Position numbers and translations under genes: made by a program. A stretch of DNA of 64,000 bases, from NCBI GenBank assembly GCA_028023455.1, contig JAQFVV010006427.1, positions 434,001 through 498,000 on the forward strand, in the 5' to 3' direction. Positions 10,176-21,296 of this stretch are shown in pieces. The notes beneath the pieces were generated by a model. It saw only the letters and a list, made by a program, of their open reading frames with translations, was not told the origin of the DNA and searched no databases. The stretch comes from Epiperipatus broadwayi (lineage: Eukaryota > Onychophora > Udeonychophora > Euonychophora > Peripatidae). Each line of letters opens with the position of its first letter. The stretch's first letter is position 1.

Positions 10176-12818
10176 TGAAGCAGTTGGATCTGAGTTCGAT
10201 CCTAGCTTCATGACCTCTAGCCATAAGCTCACTTCAAACCCTAGTACTAACCTTAAATTTCCGATGCAATGGGGCTTTATATGTTCAATCCATGCTAATT
10301 TCCATAAAGAATAACTTATTCCATAAATGTGTATTCAAATAACTAGTTTCAGATTTAAATTGATTAATTTTATTAATAAATTCATGATAGAATTATTCAT
10401 GAATTTATATGTATTATAACTGCATGGATTGTGTGTATATATTTGTAAATATTTAAATATATATAATTGTTTGAAAGTTTCATTGCGTCGGGAATGTTTG
10501 ATTTTATTTTTAAATAATTTGTTAAAGTTTTATTGATTAAAAGCTACATTCTTTCGATAAGCTTTCAGATTTTCCATTTCCAAAAACAACAGTTAAAGTT
10601 TTATTAATTAGAAAAAAAGATAAGGATTTCCTAATTAAAATCATTTTCTGATTTTAAGAATTCATTTTCTAATTAGAAAATGAATTCAAGTTAATGAGTT
10701 TGAAAGCCTTATTGAAGGAATGTATCTAAAAACAACCAGTAAATCTAAAAACATTGATAATGAAAGAAGCGCTAGCCCGAAGGCATCAAGAGGACAGATA
10801 TATATAGCTCTGAAAAGTTTGGAGAAAAAAAAACCATCTTTGTTGTAGAGAAGTGCAGTGAACTCTATGCATTTAAAAATCATAAGTTTAAATAGTGTTT
10901 CGATCATGGTGAAGGGCTAAAACATCAGGAATCTGTCTGCAGTTCCTGAAGTCCCCTGAAATCTTCAATGAAGCTGCTAAATTCTTTTCAGACAAATCAT
11001 GCTGCCAAATTCATTAAAATACTGTTCAAGTAATTGACCAAATGGTGCCTACATTTTACTAACCTGGATGCATAAATTAAGGGAACCAGCCCTGGAAGAA
11101 ATGGGTAATATATTTCCATAATGAACCTTTAGCTTTTTGGCGTGTTTCCGAACATTACTTTACACTCCCTTTAAGAGCTCTTCTCATTTATAATGTAATA
11201 ATACTCTGTGTAAAACCCTTTATTTATGCTATTTTAACTTTCATAGTAATTCTCTCAACTTCTAGTCTTTAACTTTCCTTTCTTACATGGTGGTTCATTT
11301 ATTTTATTATGTATATTTATTGAGTAAATTTATTAATGTTGTTATATTTTAATTATATGCCAATAATCCTTCGACTCGATGATCTCCTTCATTTTCTTTG
11401 CAATACACAAGTAATATAAACTTAATTCTGAGAGTTAATTCTCGCCCATTAGAACTAGATTAATACAGTTCTATCAATCATCGAGTCGAAAAAAATTATT
11501 AATGATTGTTATTTTTATCATTGGCTAATAATAAATTATTAGCTCCATTTTTAATCTATGCCACCGCTATTTTCTCGTTTCACTAATATTTATTTATTAT
11601 TCAAATACAATGTTAAAATGTTTTTGCAAAGGGCCGATAAAGGAATCAAATAAATATATTCTAATTGAACTGTGTTATTTTTTATTAAGAATCAGGAAGG
11701 GCATGATGATTGGGGCATAATTAATATGATTTACCAATACTTTAAAATAGTTCTATTTAAAAGCCCATTTGACTTTAATTAAATTGATCAAGTCATCACA
11801 TAGAGCATTCTATAATTGGGTTTTATTTTTCAAACGGTGACTCTCAAGTCATCATCGTCGAATGTTGCTGATGTAGGGGCAATCTTCTGCTCCGTTAGCC
11901 TGGTCGGTGATAATTTCTGTTATTTTAAATTATCGAGGAAGAAAGCACTTCTTCTCCTGTTCATATTAGTCAAAGGGCATAAGACTTGTCAGATCAAGCT
12001 GCCATAGGACTTTGATTACCGACTAGCCATCGTCTTTCAATTTCACTTTATAGCTCATAATTCGTCAGCACCATTACCTCTCTGTTCCAGTAAAGCCCGC
12101 TCTGATGCTCGTAATTCATGATGAAGTGATTTAAATTAAAGTCCGCCAAATTCTCCGTTACATCTTAGAATAAGTTTTCTAATAAAGATTAAAGTTATGC
12201 CCTAAAATACGTATCTTGCTCTTCATGAATGGATTTGCGAATGTGAAAATAAATATCACATTCTTTCATATAAAGTTAGAGTAATAATTCCCTTTACTAA
12301 TGAATACCTTTATCTGCCTTTTATTTCTTGTAGGGGGGGGGCATAGACATAAACTTTCAAATTTTGCGTAATACTCATTGGCATATAACAAGGACCGCCA
12401 CTCTGATTATAATTATAAACTTTGTTTAAGGACTAGAATTAATTAATATAATCATTATTTACAATTCAAACAAAACAAACTATTATTATTAAATATTTTC
12501 TAAACACACTTGGTTTCTTACGTCTTTTTATTCATAATTATTTTAATGTTAATGCTCGCTGTCTGTGTTGGCAACCCAAACATATACATGTGATTCGACT
12601 TAAAAGTATTTTAAGTTAATTTATTATCAGATATTAATGTCAGTTCAGGGGTCTCTGATCCTCACCAACCATTGAGCTAGTTTCTTGGTGCATAGCACTG
12701 TGCCGTCGATTTAGATTTCTACTCATCTAAGCTGGTAAGTTGGGTTTGAATTCAGTTTTGGTTCAGCTGAGTTTGAATCTGACTTGCAGTTCTTTTGGTG
12801 GATTTTTTGACTGGTACA
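10176..12818 (+). repeat. 3' LTR of element 1
   Basis: 2643 bp, colinear with 1949-4585 with scattered substitutions and small indels. One example is a longer G run near 12333. It has the same TG...CA ends and the same palindrome (10658-10687). Confidence 0.9.
10797..10806 (+). promoter_or_regulatory. TATA box candidate in 3' LTR
   Basis: Counterpart of 2571-2580; TATATATAGCTC is unchanged. It could drive read-out into the flank at 12819 onward. Confidence 0.5.
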
Positions 12819-12898
12819 ATATATATCTTTTTATTTTTTACCTATTTTCTGTTACATCTATTGCTGGTTTCAGTAGATTATTGCAAATAAGCTTCTGA

Positions 12899-12985
12899 CA
12901 GAATACCTCAGTTGGTTAGAGCATTTGCCTTAAATTCCATATTCCAGAATCTAAGTGAGAGTTTGATTCCTATGCTAGTACTAAT
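12899..12985 (+). repeat. tRNA-like sequence (SINE or tRNA pseudogene)
   Basis: CCTCAGTTGGTTAGAGC resembles a tRNA D-arm with its internal A box, and AGTTTGATTCC about 45 bp later resembles a B box. The part between is too long and does not fold into a clean anticodon arm. I cannot assign an anticodon. A tRNA-derived repeat is likelier than a working gene. Confidence 0.4.
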
Positions 12986-15900
12986 AAACTTTTTAATAAT
13001 TTTAAAAGACACAATATTTAAGACTTATCTCAGATATGATAATTGATTAGTCTGCATCTGACTCAATCACACAAGACATTCCATTCATAATGAGTGTACT
13101 CAATGTAAATAAAAGCTCAAGCATTTTTGAGATTGGCAATCAATATATTCTGAACTGATTTAATATAATATAATTTTTATAAATTATTGGTTTCAAAGTC
13201 TTTTTTCATTTTTTCTCACCATTTCCATTGTCTGGCAGTCATTTTCGTTTGACAAATAAATTTGTAATACACATAAAAGCTTTTAATATATTCAGGATAT
13301 TATTAGTTTGGCTCTTTAAAAATCTATTGTCCACATAATTTATGTGGATAATAGATTTTTATAATGACCACATTTTACTATAAAGTAGCATAGTTTATTT
13401 AGTTTTGAATACCCATAATTTTAAAAAAATAAAAACATATTTTAAATAAGTAAATACATATGCACATATAAAAATTGTGAAAAAAGAAAGATAAATATTT
13501 GTAAATGAATAATACTAGAGAAAAAAAACAGACTTTATTTTAGTAAATCAGTTTTACTTAAATGTGGTTTTGAATTTATTTTCTAAAATTAAAAAATAAA
13601 TAAATTTAATGCATTCTTAAAAAAAAAAATGATGTGGTTAATCTGCAAAAGAAGCCAATTAATGCAACTTATGAAAATTTATGAAATCAAATAAATACAC
13701 ACAAAAAAAAACTACTAAGTAATATGACCTGAAAATTAAATGAAAAGAGAAAAGGAAAACACTATTAGTAAATGTTTACTTTTGATTGCTATAATATTAA
13801 ATATATTTAAAAAATTTAGTTATAACATTGTAATTACTGAAGTCTTATATTTAGTAAAAAGGGGAGGATAAATGAAGATTTTTTTTATTCAAAAATTTTA
13901 AAGAAAGAACTATCAAAGAATCATTATTCATAAACAAGTATAATTTTTGCCTTAATACTGACAGTAATATTAACTTGTATTTGTTTTGATAATATATGTA
14001 AATAAACTTATGAAATCAATAATAATATCAAAAAAAGCCAGATCTGGAGAAATATCAAAATAAATATAAATAAACATTTCAATTCAGCACATTTTAAAAA
14101 TTTTAACAGAATATTTTTTAAAATTTTAAACATGTTAAATAATAAATTTTGTTATAACTTGTAATTGAAAATAAAATAGTATCTAAAAAATTAAATGCCA
14201 AAAGTAATAATATTAATAATATACTTATAAAGTGTATGAAAGATAATTATGTGACTATATTCATATAAGTGTTGATGAAAATCTGATTTTGATGTTTTCA
14301 TCTATTTTGATTTTTATTTAATTATAGGATATATGTTTAATATGTCTAAACATAATCTGCATGTAAAGTCTTGAAATTTAGGATTCTCAAATAAAAACTG
14401 TATAAAACATAAATTTCAATGTTTTTAATAACAGATATAAACCTAAAAATGATATATACTGTAGATACTGATCAAAGCTCTATATTATATAATTTATATA
14501 AAAATTGTTTAGCTTAAAAAGATTAAAAATTATTATATCTAAATTCTTACTTTAGAAACAGCATATTTTTGAATTCATTATAAGCTTCACTTTTTATTCA
14601 TTAGATAGAACTAATTTTGCTACATTCATAAATTATAATTTTCAAATAATGTATCAATACTTTTACCACACTAAAATAAAATTCAAGAATATTAACATTG
14701 TATGACTATAAAAGTACATTTTTTTCTTAAATGGATTTCATTTATATATATGTTGTAATAAAGATATATATGTGTGAGCACTGATTAAATAAACACATTT
14801 AAATTAAATTTTTAAGCATAATCAAATAGAAATAACAACTTTGATGTGCATACATTGTTATTTTATTTTTTTAAAGGATTCACTTTAGGTTTAACTAAAT
14901 TATGTTTAAAAAACAAACAATAGTATTTTAGATATGGGAAGGTGGTATTTGTTTTATTTCAAATACTTTAAATTTTATTTAGATGAAATACAGTTTGTTT
15001 AAAAAAATACCCACGTTTTTAATCTTTTAAGTAATTCCGATTTAGAATTTGTTTATTTATTTTCAATAAATATATTCTAAAATTATCTAAAAAATTAATT
15101 TTCAAACAGTTATAGAAAAAAAAGTGCTTTAAGGTTTATTTTAAAATATCTTTCTAAGGTTGCCATAGTTTTGCTTTCTTTGTGCTTTGGATAGTTTGAC
15201 ACAAACAGAGGTTATAAATTTAAACAAAATTCTAGGAAATGGTCACTTAATCATTCTACACACATTTTATTCAATTGTAGTCTATAAATAAAAGATATTA
15301 GAATACAGACTTTTTATCCAGGGACCATTCAGCAACTCTCAAATCATTTATTTCATCAATAACACATGGGCAAATTATTATCTAAGAATTGTCATGCTTC
15401 ATGATAAAATTAAAAAATAGCGCTCTAGTTAATTAATATTGACTGCTAAAAAATAACTAAGTATTCGCCATGAAAAAGTTAATTGATTTCTTAGTCACAT
15501 TCTTTAAAACATTTAAATATGCATTTTCTAATAAAACTTTAAGCTATGCCAATTGTCTATATTATTCATATGCCCATTTACCATCATTGTCAGGAATTAT
15601 CTACTAAAAAGAAAAGATGACTTTTTTTAAAAAAAAAAAAAAAAAAGAAATACTTATTTTATTTAGATGCTTAATATTTTTAATTTTAATTTCTTTTAAA
15701 AAAAAAAAAAGGTAAAAGATTTTGTTTTCAACTTTTCAAGTTTGAGGTGAAATCAAAAATCAAGTCAATCAAAGGTACATTGGAGACTATTCAAAATCCA
15801 CAGCATCCCAACATCCCTATAATTATTTATGGAAGGAACTGAACCTTTCTCTTCAAACCACATAGGAAATAGAGATCATTTTGTTAAGACAGCTGACCTT

Positions 15901-17010
15901 CTTGAACAACAAAATACCAAGAAATCAATTGTTCCAAATGGACTACATAAAACATCAGAGACTTCTTTAATGGAATTAATTTGTATTATTAAAAAAAAAA
16001 ACACTGGCCAACTATTCCCTTTTTCCTGTTCCCCATATGTATATAACCATATTATCTTTTTTTACTCACAATATAAACATATATATGCAAAATGACTCAA
16101 AAGAGTAAATGTAATAATTTTTATAGCAATAATAAAATTCTTTTTGAAAGTAAAATTAATATACTGCTGCATACAGCACATTCCTAGGTATAACATTTAT
16201 ATTTGTGTATGCATATATGATAAGTATTTTTTCATTAAAATATCATTTAAAAATTTGATTATTTTTTAATTTAAATATATTTTTGGTCATTAATATTATT
16301 AATTTTTATTTATTTATTTTTAAATAATATTCATATTTATTTTTAGAAGATTGCATTTGGTAATCATAATACTTTATTTATTAAATATTTATTAAGATAT
16401 AAGTATCAGTCTTTGAGCAAACCCTAAAGAAGGGGAATCCCACAGTACTTAGGGCAGAAAGTCCATCCTATATTTGAAGTGGAAGGATAATAGTTATTAA
16501 ATGGATTATTTAAAATTTTAAACAACTAAATGGGAATAGAATAGAATCAGAGATGCCATTATTATACTAAAATGCTTTTATTTTAATTAGTTCGTTGTTC
16601 AGGTATTATTTGTGAATTTATTTATATGTATAAAAATACTTTAAAGAGTAGTGATTAGTTATCCCTACCAGAACTCTTCAAACACAATCAATGATTTCCT
16701 ATATCAGTAAAGATACGTTAAAAGTATGGCCAAACTTAAGCAAATGTAATGCTTATGCAAGATAATCTGATTTTCACTAAGTATAGTCACCATATATCAA
16801 TGCTATGTTTATACATTGAATTATGCTACATATATGCTTGTTCTTTTGTGTACTTATCATTTTTAGATTTTCAAAAAGAAAACATTCATTGGTGTAAATA
16901 AAATTGCACCTAATTATATATAATTATATGATTTAATTTAATATAAGTAACATAAAGAATTTTGATAACTTTGTACATTATCATTATTAGAACGATTTTT
17001 CAATATATAT
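12986..17010. other. AT-rich spacer with one hairpin, no gene seen
   Basis: Homopolymer- and TA-rich sequence. The longest open frame, 15829-16095 (88 codons, plus), is slightly less AT-rich than its surroundings and starts with a true ATG. Its product has no motif I recognise, so I do not call it a gene. Long A/T runs lie at 15626-15647 and 15698-15711. Confidence 0.6.
13318..13360. repeat. Near-perfect 21-bp inverted repeat
   Basis: The arms 13318-13338 and 13340-13360 pair with one mismatch across a one-base centre. No polymerase III terminator or coding context explains it. It may be the collapsed end of an inverted-repeat element. Confidence 0.75.
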
Positions 17011-17013
17011 ATA

Positions 17014-17168
17014 TCACAGGATTCTTATACATGTGTGAGGCAAATTAGGTCAGTTTATTATAATATGTATCAAAGGTTTTATAATCTTAACTAAAAAAAA
17101 AAATGGAAGTCAAATTTAATAAATAACAATAACTTAATTTGCCTCACACATGTATAAGAATCCTGTGA
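17014..17168. mobile_element. 155-bp inverted-repeat element flanked by TA (Tc1/mariner-type MITE)
   Basis: A perfect 37-bp inverted repeat is formed by 17011-17047 and 17135-17171. Taking the TA on each side as target duplication, the element starts TCACAGG and ends CCTGTGA. It has no coding capacity and an AT-rich centre of 87 bp. TA duplication with identical terminal repeats is the signature of a non-autonomous Tc1/mariner-type element. The exact match of the arms suggests recent activity, or conversion between the arms. A relation to a named family cannot be given. Confidence 0.7.
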
Positions 17169-17537
17169 TATTGCTTTTTTGTGAATAAAGAGCTGGAGGA
17201 GAGATAATATAGTTGTTGTGGAGGCTTTAATTTAGTCAGGCATTCAACTAGACTTACATGTAACATGTACAATTTGAACATACAATTAGATATTTAAATA
17301 TAAGATTTAAAACACTATTATATTTATTCTACCTATAAGAAATATTTTTGTATGTATATTTTTGTAATTTAAAATATTATTTTTGGCTAAATTTAATTCA
17401 GACATGGTAGGTATTAAATGCAGTTTGGATGAAATAAAATATTTTCTTAGCATACCATATTGTTCTGTCTCTTTATTCCATGCTCTCCATTCACTGGCAA
17501 TCATCATTGGCAAACTACAATGAGTTAATACTTTCAG
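17169..17537. other. Spacer, nothing recognised
   Basis: A minus-strand frame of 77 codons (17307-17540) is open but matches nothing I know, and it runs into the SINE target duplication. It is treated as chance. Confidence 0.5.
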
Positions 17538-17553
17538 CAATTGTCATGTTTTT

Positions 17554-17660
17554 TTATTTTTTATTTTTTTTATATGTCAAAGCGTTGACCAGGAGGTGAA
17601 CCCGGGCCAGCTGCTTGGAAGGTAGTAGGCTATGCTAAATGCTAGGCCACCAACACTTGA
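17554..17660 (-). mobile_element. tRNA-Gly(UCC)-derived SINE copy
   Basis: On the minus strand, 17656 to 17581 reads as a tRNA-Gly. It has an acceptor strand GTGTTGG pairing with TCAACGC, an anticodon loop CTTCCAA (anticodon UCC) and a T arm CCGGG-TTCACCT-CCTGG. A few extra bases lie before the anticodon arm. A short non-tRNA tail (TTTGACATATA) and an A-rich end follow. The copy is flanked by 16-bp direct repeats, 17538-17553 and 17661-17676, that differ at one base (CAATTGTCATG versus CAATTGTTATG). The A-tail lies next to the left repeat, as expected for minus-strand target-primed insertion. The same tail sequence recurs at 58179-58257. Confidence 0.75.
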
Positions 17661-17676
17661 CAATTGTTATGTTTTT

Positions 17677-19231
17677 GTTGTTGTTTTTTTTTTACAAATA
17701 TCTCACAAAATAAACAAACAAAATTATTTAAAAAAAAAAAGTAAATTAATAAGATTTATTTGTATTTAACATAAAATAATTTGATGTTACTTTTAAAAAA
17801 TATAGTATTATTTTTTTAAAAATGTCATATAAAAAAGTCAATTACTATAAAAGAATTAATAACCAAACTGATCAAACTATGTTAGTTATTCTGGGAAAAT
17901 ACTAGATAGTATACTTATTGGAAGATTCAGTTTACATTACAATGCCAATGGAAAAAATACTTGATAGATTATACAAACTATTATGCCATATTTCTTATAT
18001 CATGTTAAAACATAATTATATTGAAAAATAGTCAATACAGGATTGAACTTCATCTTGAAATCAATTCCAGATATATAATATAATAGGACAAAAACAAATA
18101 TATATTATTGATAACTTATACTACATAATTAGGAAAAAATCATAGAATCCCAAAATGAATTCTATATTTACTTTATTGTTCACAAGATCTTTGATTCAGA
18201 TAATTGCATTAAATTCTGGACTGATTCAAAATAAATTGATATATGAGAACATTTCATTGTTCCTACCATGAATCTCTATTTGAAACTAAATGCTAGTTAA
18301 AACAGGCTATGAAGAAGTAAATTAATTTCTATTGGAAAGCACACCAATATTTAATTTTTTCAAATTTTATACTGAATGTGCAAGATAGATTTTATAAAAA
18401 TAAATACTGCTAATATTGCTTTTGTAGCTAAAAATAGAAAACACAATTTTTATTAGGAATAAGAGCAGAATAAAATTATGACATTATGGTAAATATAAAC
18501 AATGTATTCATTATAACAGCATTTATGTGATTCATAGTAAAAAAGCACTGGGCAGAACTGCAAGAAAGAGCTTAAATAAAAAAAAATTTCATGCAAGGAT
18601 ATATATTTTTGAAAACAAATATTAGTTGTAAGTTATAATATTTTATATAAATCCATTTAGATTAAAAATTTGAGTACTGTTAAAGATATGCATTGATATC
18701 TTTGAAGTCTTTTAACTTTGGAATTACCGTAGATAGCAAAAAAAAAATAGAGAAGTGAATTTTTGATCAATTTATAACTGACTCATGACTGAATTCTTAC
18801 TTTGTTCATTTTATAATAAATCTAATTTATTAGAAAAGTCTACAATGCATAGAATAATTGAATCTAAACAAAGATTATATGGACTTCATTAGCAGAGTAA
18901 TGATTGTACTTTTGATCAACCCAAAAAAGACAAGTGGATGATAGAGAAATATTATTTATATAATTGTGATAATTTAACAATACTCTATGTAATAACATTA
19001 ACCACATAAGAAATAATTTTTGATGATTAATAAATAATATCCAAAAGTAACATTACATTAAAAAAATGTATTCATCTCAGCTTCTAATATCTAATATTAA
19101 TAAATTGGAAAAAAAAATTAAAAACTTTTTGAGCCAAAACCTAATTTACATATAATGTAAATGTTTTATAAAATTTATATATAAAAATATATATATTTGG
19201 AAAAAGGAGTTGAATTTTATATTTAAATATT
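17677..19231. other. AT-rich spacer, no feature seen
   Basis: No open frame, repeat boundary or RNA-like fold stands out. Confidence 0.6.
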
Positions 19232-19239
19232 GTCTAAAA

Positions 19240-19913
19240 TAGCATTTCTCAACCTTTTTGCCACACGACCCAATAGACTTCATTGAAAGAGTTCTGCAAC
19301 CCAAATGTTTATTACATAGATTATAATATAAAATAAAAAAATATCACATCAGCATGGTACTGTATATATGTATATATTCAGATCAATTTCGTAATATTTA
19401 TAATGATCAAATAATTTGTATGTTAAAAGTTGAGTTAAAGTTAAACTACATATTTTTAATTTAAAAGCTTAACACATTTTTTTAATTACCAAAAAAAAAA
19501 GTGGTTTTTTTTTTTTCAAATAAGGTTTTATTTATATACAAAATACAATCAAAAATTACAAAAATAAATTATACAGAATTTTATTTATGTATGAAAAATT
19601 TAAAAAATAGTCTACTTTGATGCTTTGGCTGCATAAATTTTACTTGCATTTTAGGTTGCAATTTTTTGAACAATTACATTTTGAAAATAACCACAAAATT
19701 TAACATTATGACTGTTTAAATTTAAATTTACAATTGAATTTGAGAAAACTACACAAAGCATAGTTAGTATTGCTTACCTTTTTTTTATATTAATACTAAT
19801 ATTTTCTTAAAATGTAAAAAGATTTTTGCTGTCAGTTATTTTTGTTTTTACTTCTTGGTGCATATTTTCTACGCATTAAAAATTTAGTACAACCCATTGA
19901 TTGAGAAATGCTG
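19240..19913. mobile_element. 674-bp hAT-type non-autonomous DNA transposon
   Basis: The left end TAGCATTTCTCAACC and the right end (inverted) CAGCATTTCTCAATC are imperfect terminal repeats. They resemble the CAG-NNNTTCTCAACC ends of Charlie/Tip100-type hAT elements. An identical 8-bp GTCTAAAA lies immediately outside each end (19232-19239 and 19914-19921), the target duplication length of hAT elements. Subterminal CCACACGACCC and GCAACCCA also recall hAT ends. No transposase frame is present, so the copy must have been moved by a relative elsewhere in the genome. Confidence 0.85.
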
Positions 19914-19921
19914 GTCTAAAA

Positions 19922-21296
19922 AATTAAACAAATACATTTTTTTCCAAATTAATCTCAACATATTGATATTTTTATTTTTAGCAATGGAACTAATAGTGTC
20001 TGTGCAGTAAATTTTTTAGAGCCTTCTTATACAAATATTCTAGAGTAATTATGTGCAATATGTAAGTTTTAACCTCATAAGAAGTAATAAAAGAATTTTA
20101 AGGAATCATGGAATTTTCAAAAAAAAAAAAATTAATAATAAAAAAAAACCCTTTTAAAATATAAAATAAAATGTAAAAATAATAATACATCTTGAGAAAA
20201 TATCCATAATAAAACAAATGATACATTTATGGCTATTATAAAATAAAATTAGTAGCATTAAGATTAATTTATCTGGTAGTAGTAACATGGATGAAATTCA
20301 CTCAAATAAAAATAATAATAATCACATAAAATTTTGTTTAAGAAAAAGGATTATAAATAGAAATAAGTTGTTCAAAATACCTCTAGAGATTAAGCAGGTC
20401 AAAAAATTAAAATAACATTATCTGGCTGACAACTTCAAAATAAAATGTAATAACTTTAATATGACTGAAAAACTTTTAATACCTCTCATAATGAAATTTT
20501 ATTTAGTAACAAAATGTAAACTAACTAGGTCTTACTCTGTTGTCATATGATATCATGTTGTTATTATAGATTAAAATTCTCCAAAATAAAGAGCCCACAA
20601 TTTTCTAACATTGAAACCTAGACCTATCCATCAAAATTCATTGCTAGAACTTTGAAAATAAATATCAAACTTTGATAATACTGTGGAAGCATGTCAATCA
20701 TTAACAAAATCTCAGAAGTGTTTATTTTTGCTTTTATCTTGATGATGGTTTAAAAAATGGTTTTATTTTTATTGGCCCAATTATTTATACTTGCTAGGAA
20801 AATATTTTAAATTCACTCAAGCTATTTTTTTTTTTACTAAAAGCTATAAAATTTGTATATAAATCTACGAAATACTATGAGTTCTTAAAATTATCATTTC
20901 TTTTGATATGCTTTATCTTTTATACCTAATGAATATTTATAAGTATATTAAATACTTATGCTGTTAAAGATTTATAATCAAAAGCACAATATAAAAACTA
21001 AGTTTTCTATAAGATGTTGATTGTGTTTTTCTGAGATCTCTAAAATATATAGTTGCTGAATTTAGTACCATATTTTCATACTATACAAAAAGATGGTGTG
21101 ACTTCAATACCTTAGATAATATTGTCTTGAATAGTATAAAAACAATTCTCATTTCTGTATGCTTTCATGCATTCTAATGATTTTTATTAATGAAAGCCAG
21201 AAGTTCTTCTAGGTATTTGATTGGTTCTTTATGTCCAGTGCTTATTTATATCTGCAGTAGATGATTCTACCTGATTGAGAAAATAGTGATATACAT
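19922..21296. other. AT-rich spacer, no feature seen
   Basis: No gene-like or repeat-like structure is recognised. Confidence 0.6.

Larger units (their letters stand above)
1949..12818 (+). mobile_element. Element 1: Gypsy-type LTR retrotransposon with 2.6-kb LTRs
   Basis: Two direct repeats (1949-4585 and 10176-12818) enclose 5590 bp that encode gag-like and pol-like proteins on the plus strand in the order capsid, protease, RT, RNase H, integrase, which is the Metaviridae order. The LTRs begin TGAAGC and end GGTACA. ATAT precedes the left LTR (1945-1948) and follows the right LTR (12819-12822), consistent with a 4-bp target duplication, although the AT-rich setting makes this weak alone. 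A purine tract directly precedes the right LTR. The coding part carries several stops and frameshifts, so the copy is dead. The LTRs differ by a few per cent by eye, so the insertion is not recent. No env-like frame follows pol. Confidence 0.9.

Noticed and set aside
11816-12007. A 63-codon frame inside the 3' LTR of element 1
   Set aside because: The equivalent part of the 5' LTR is shifted by small indels and not open, so it is not a conserved protein.
15829-16095. An 88-codon ATG frame in spacer DNA
   Set aside because: No domain, no splice or promoter context, and no second copy; it cannot be separated from chance here.
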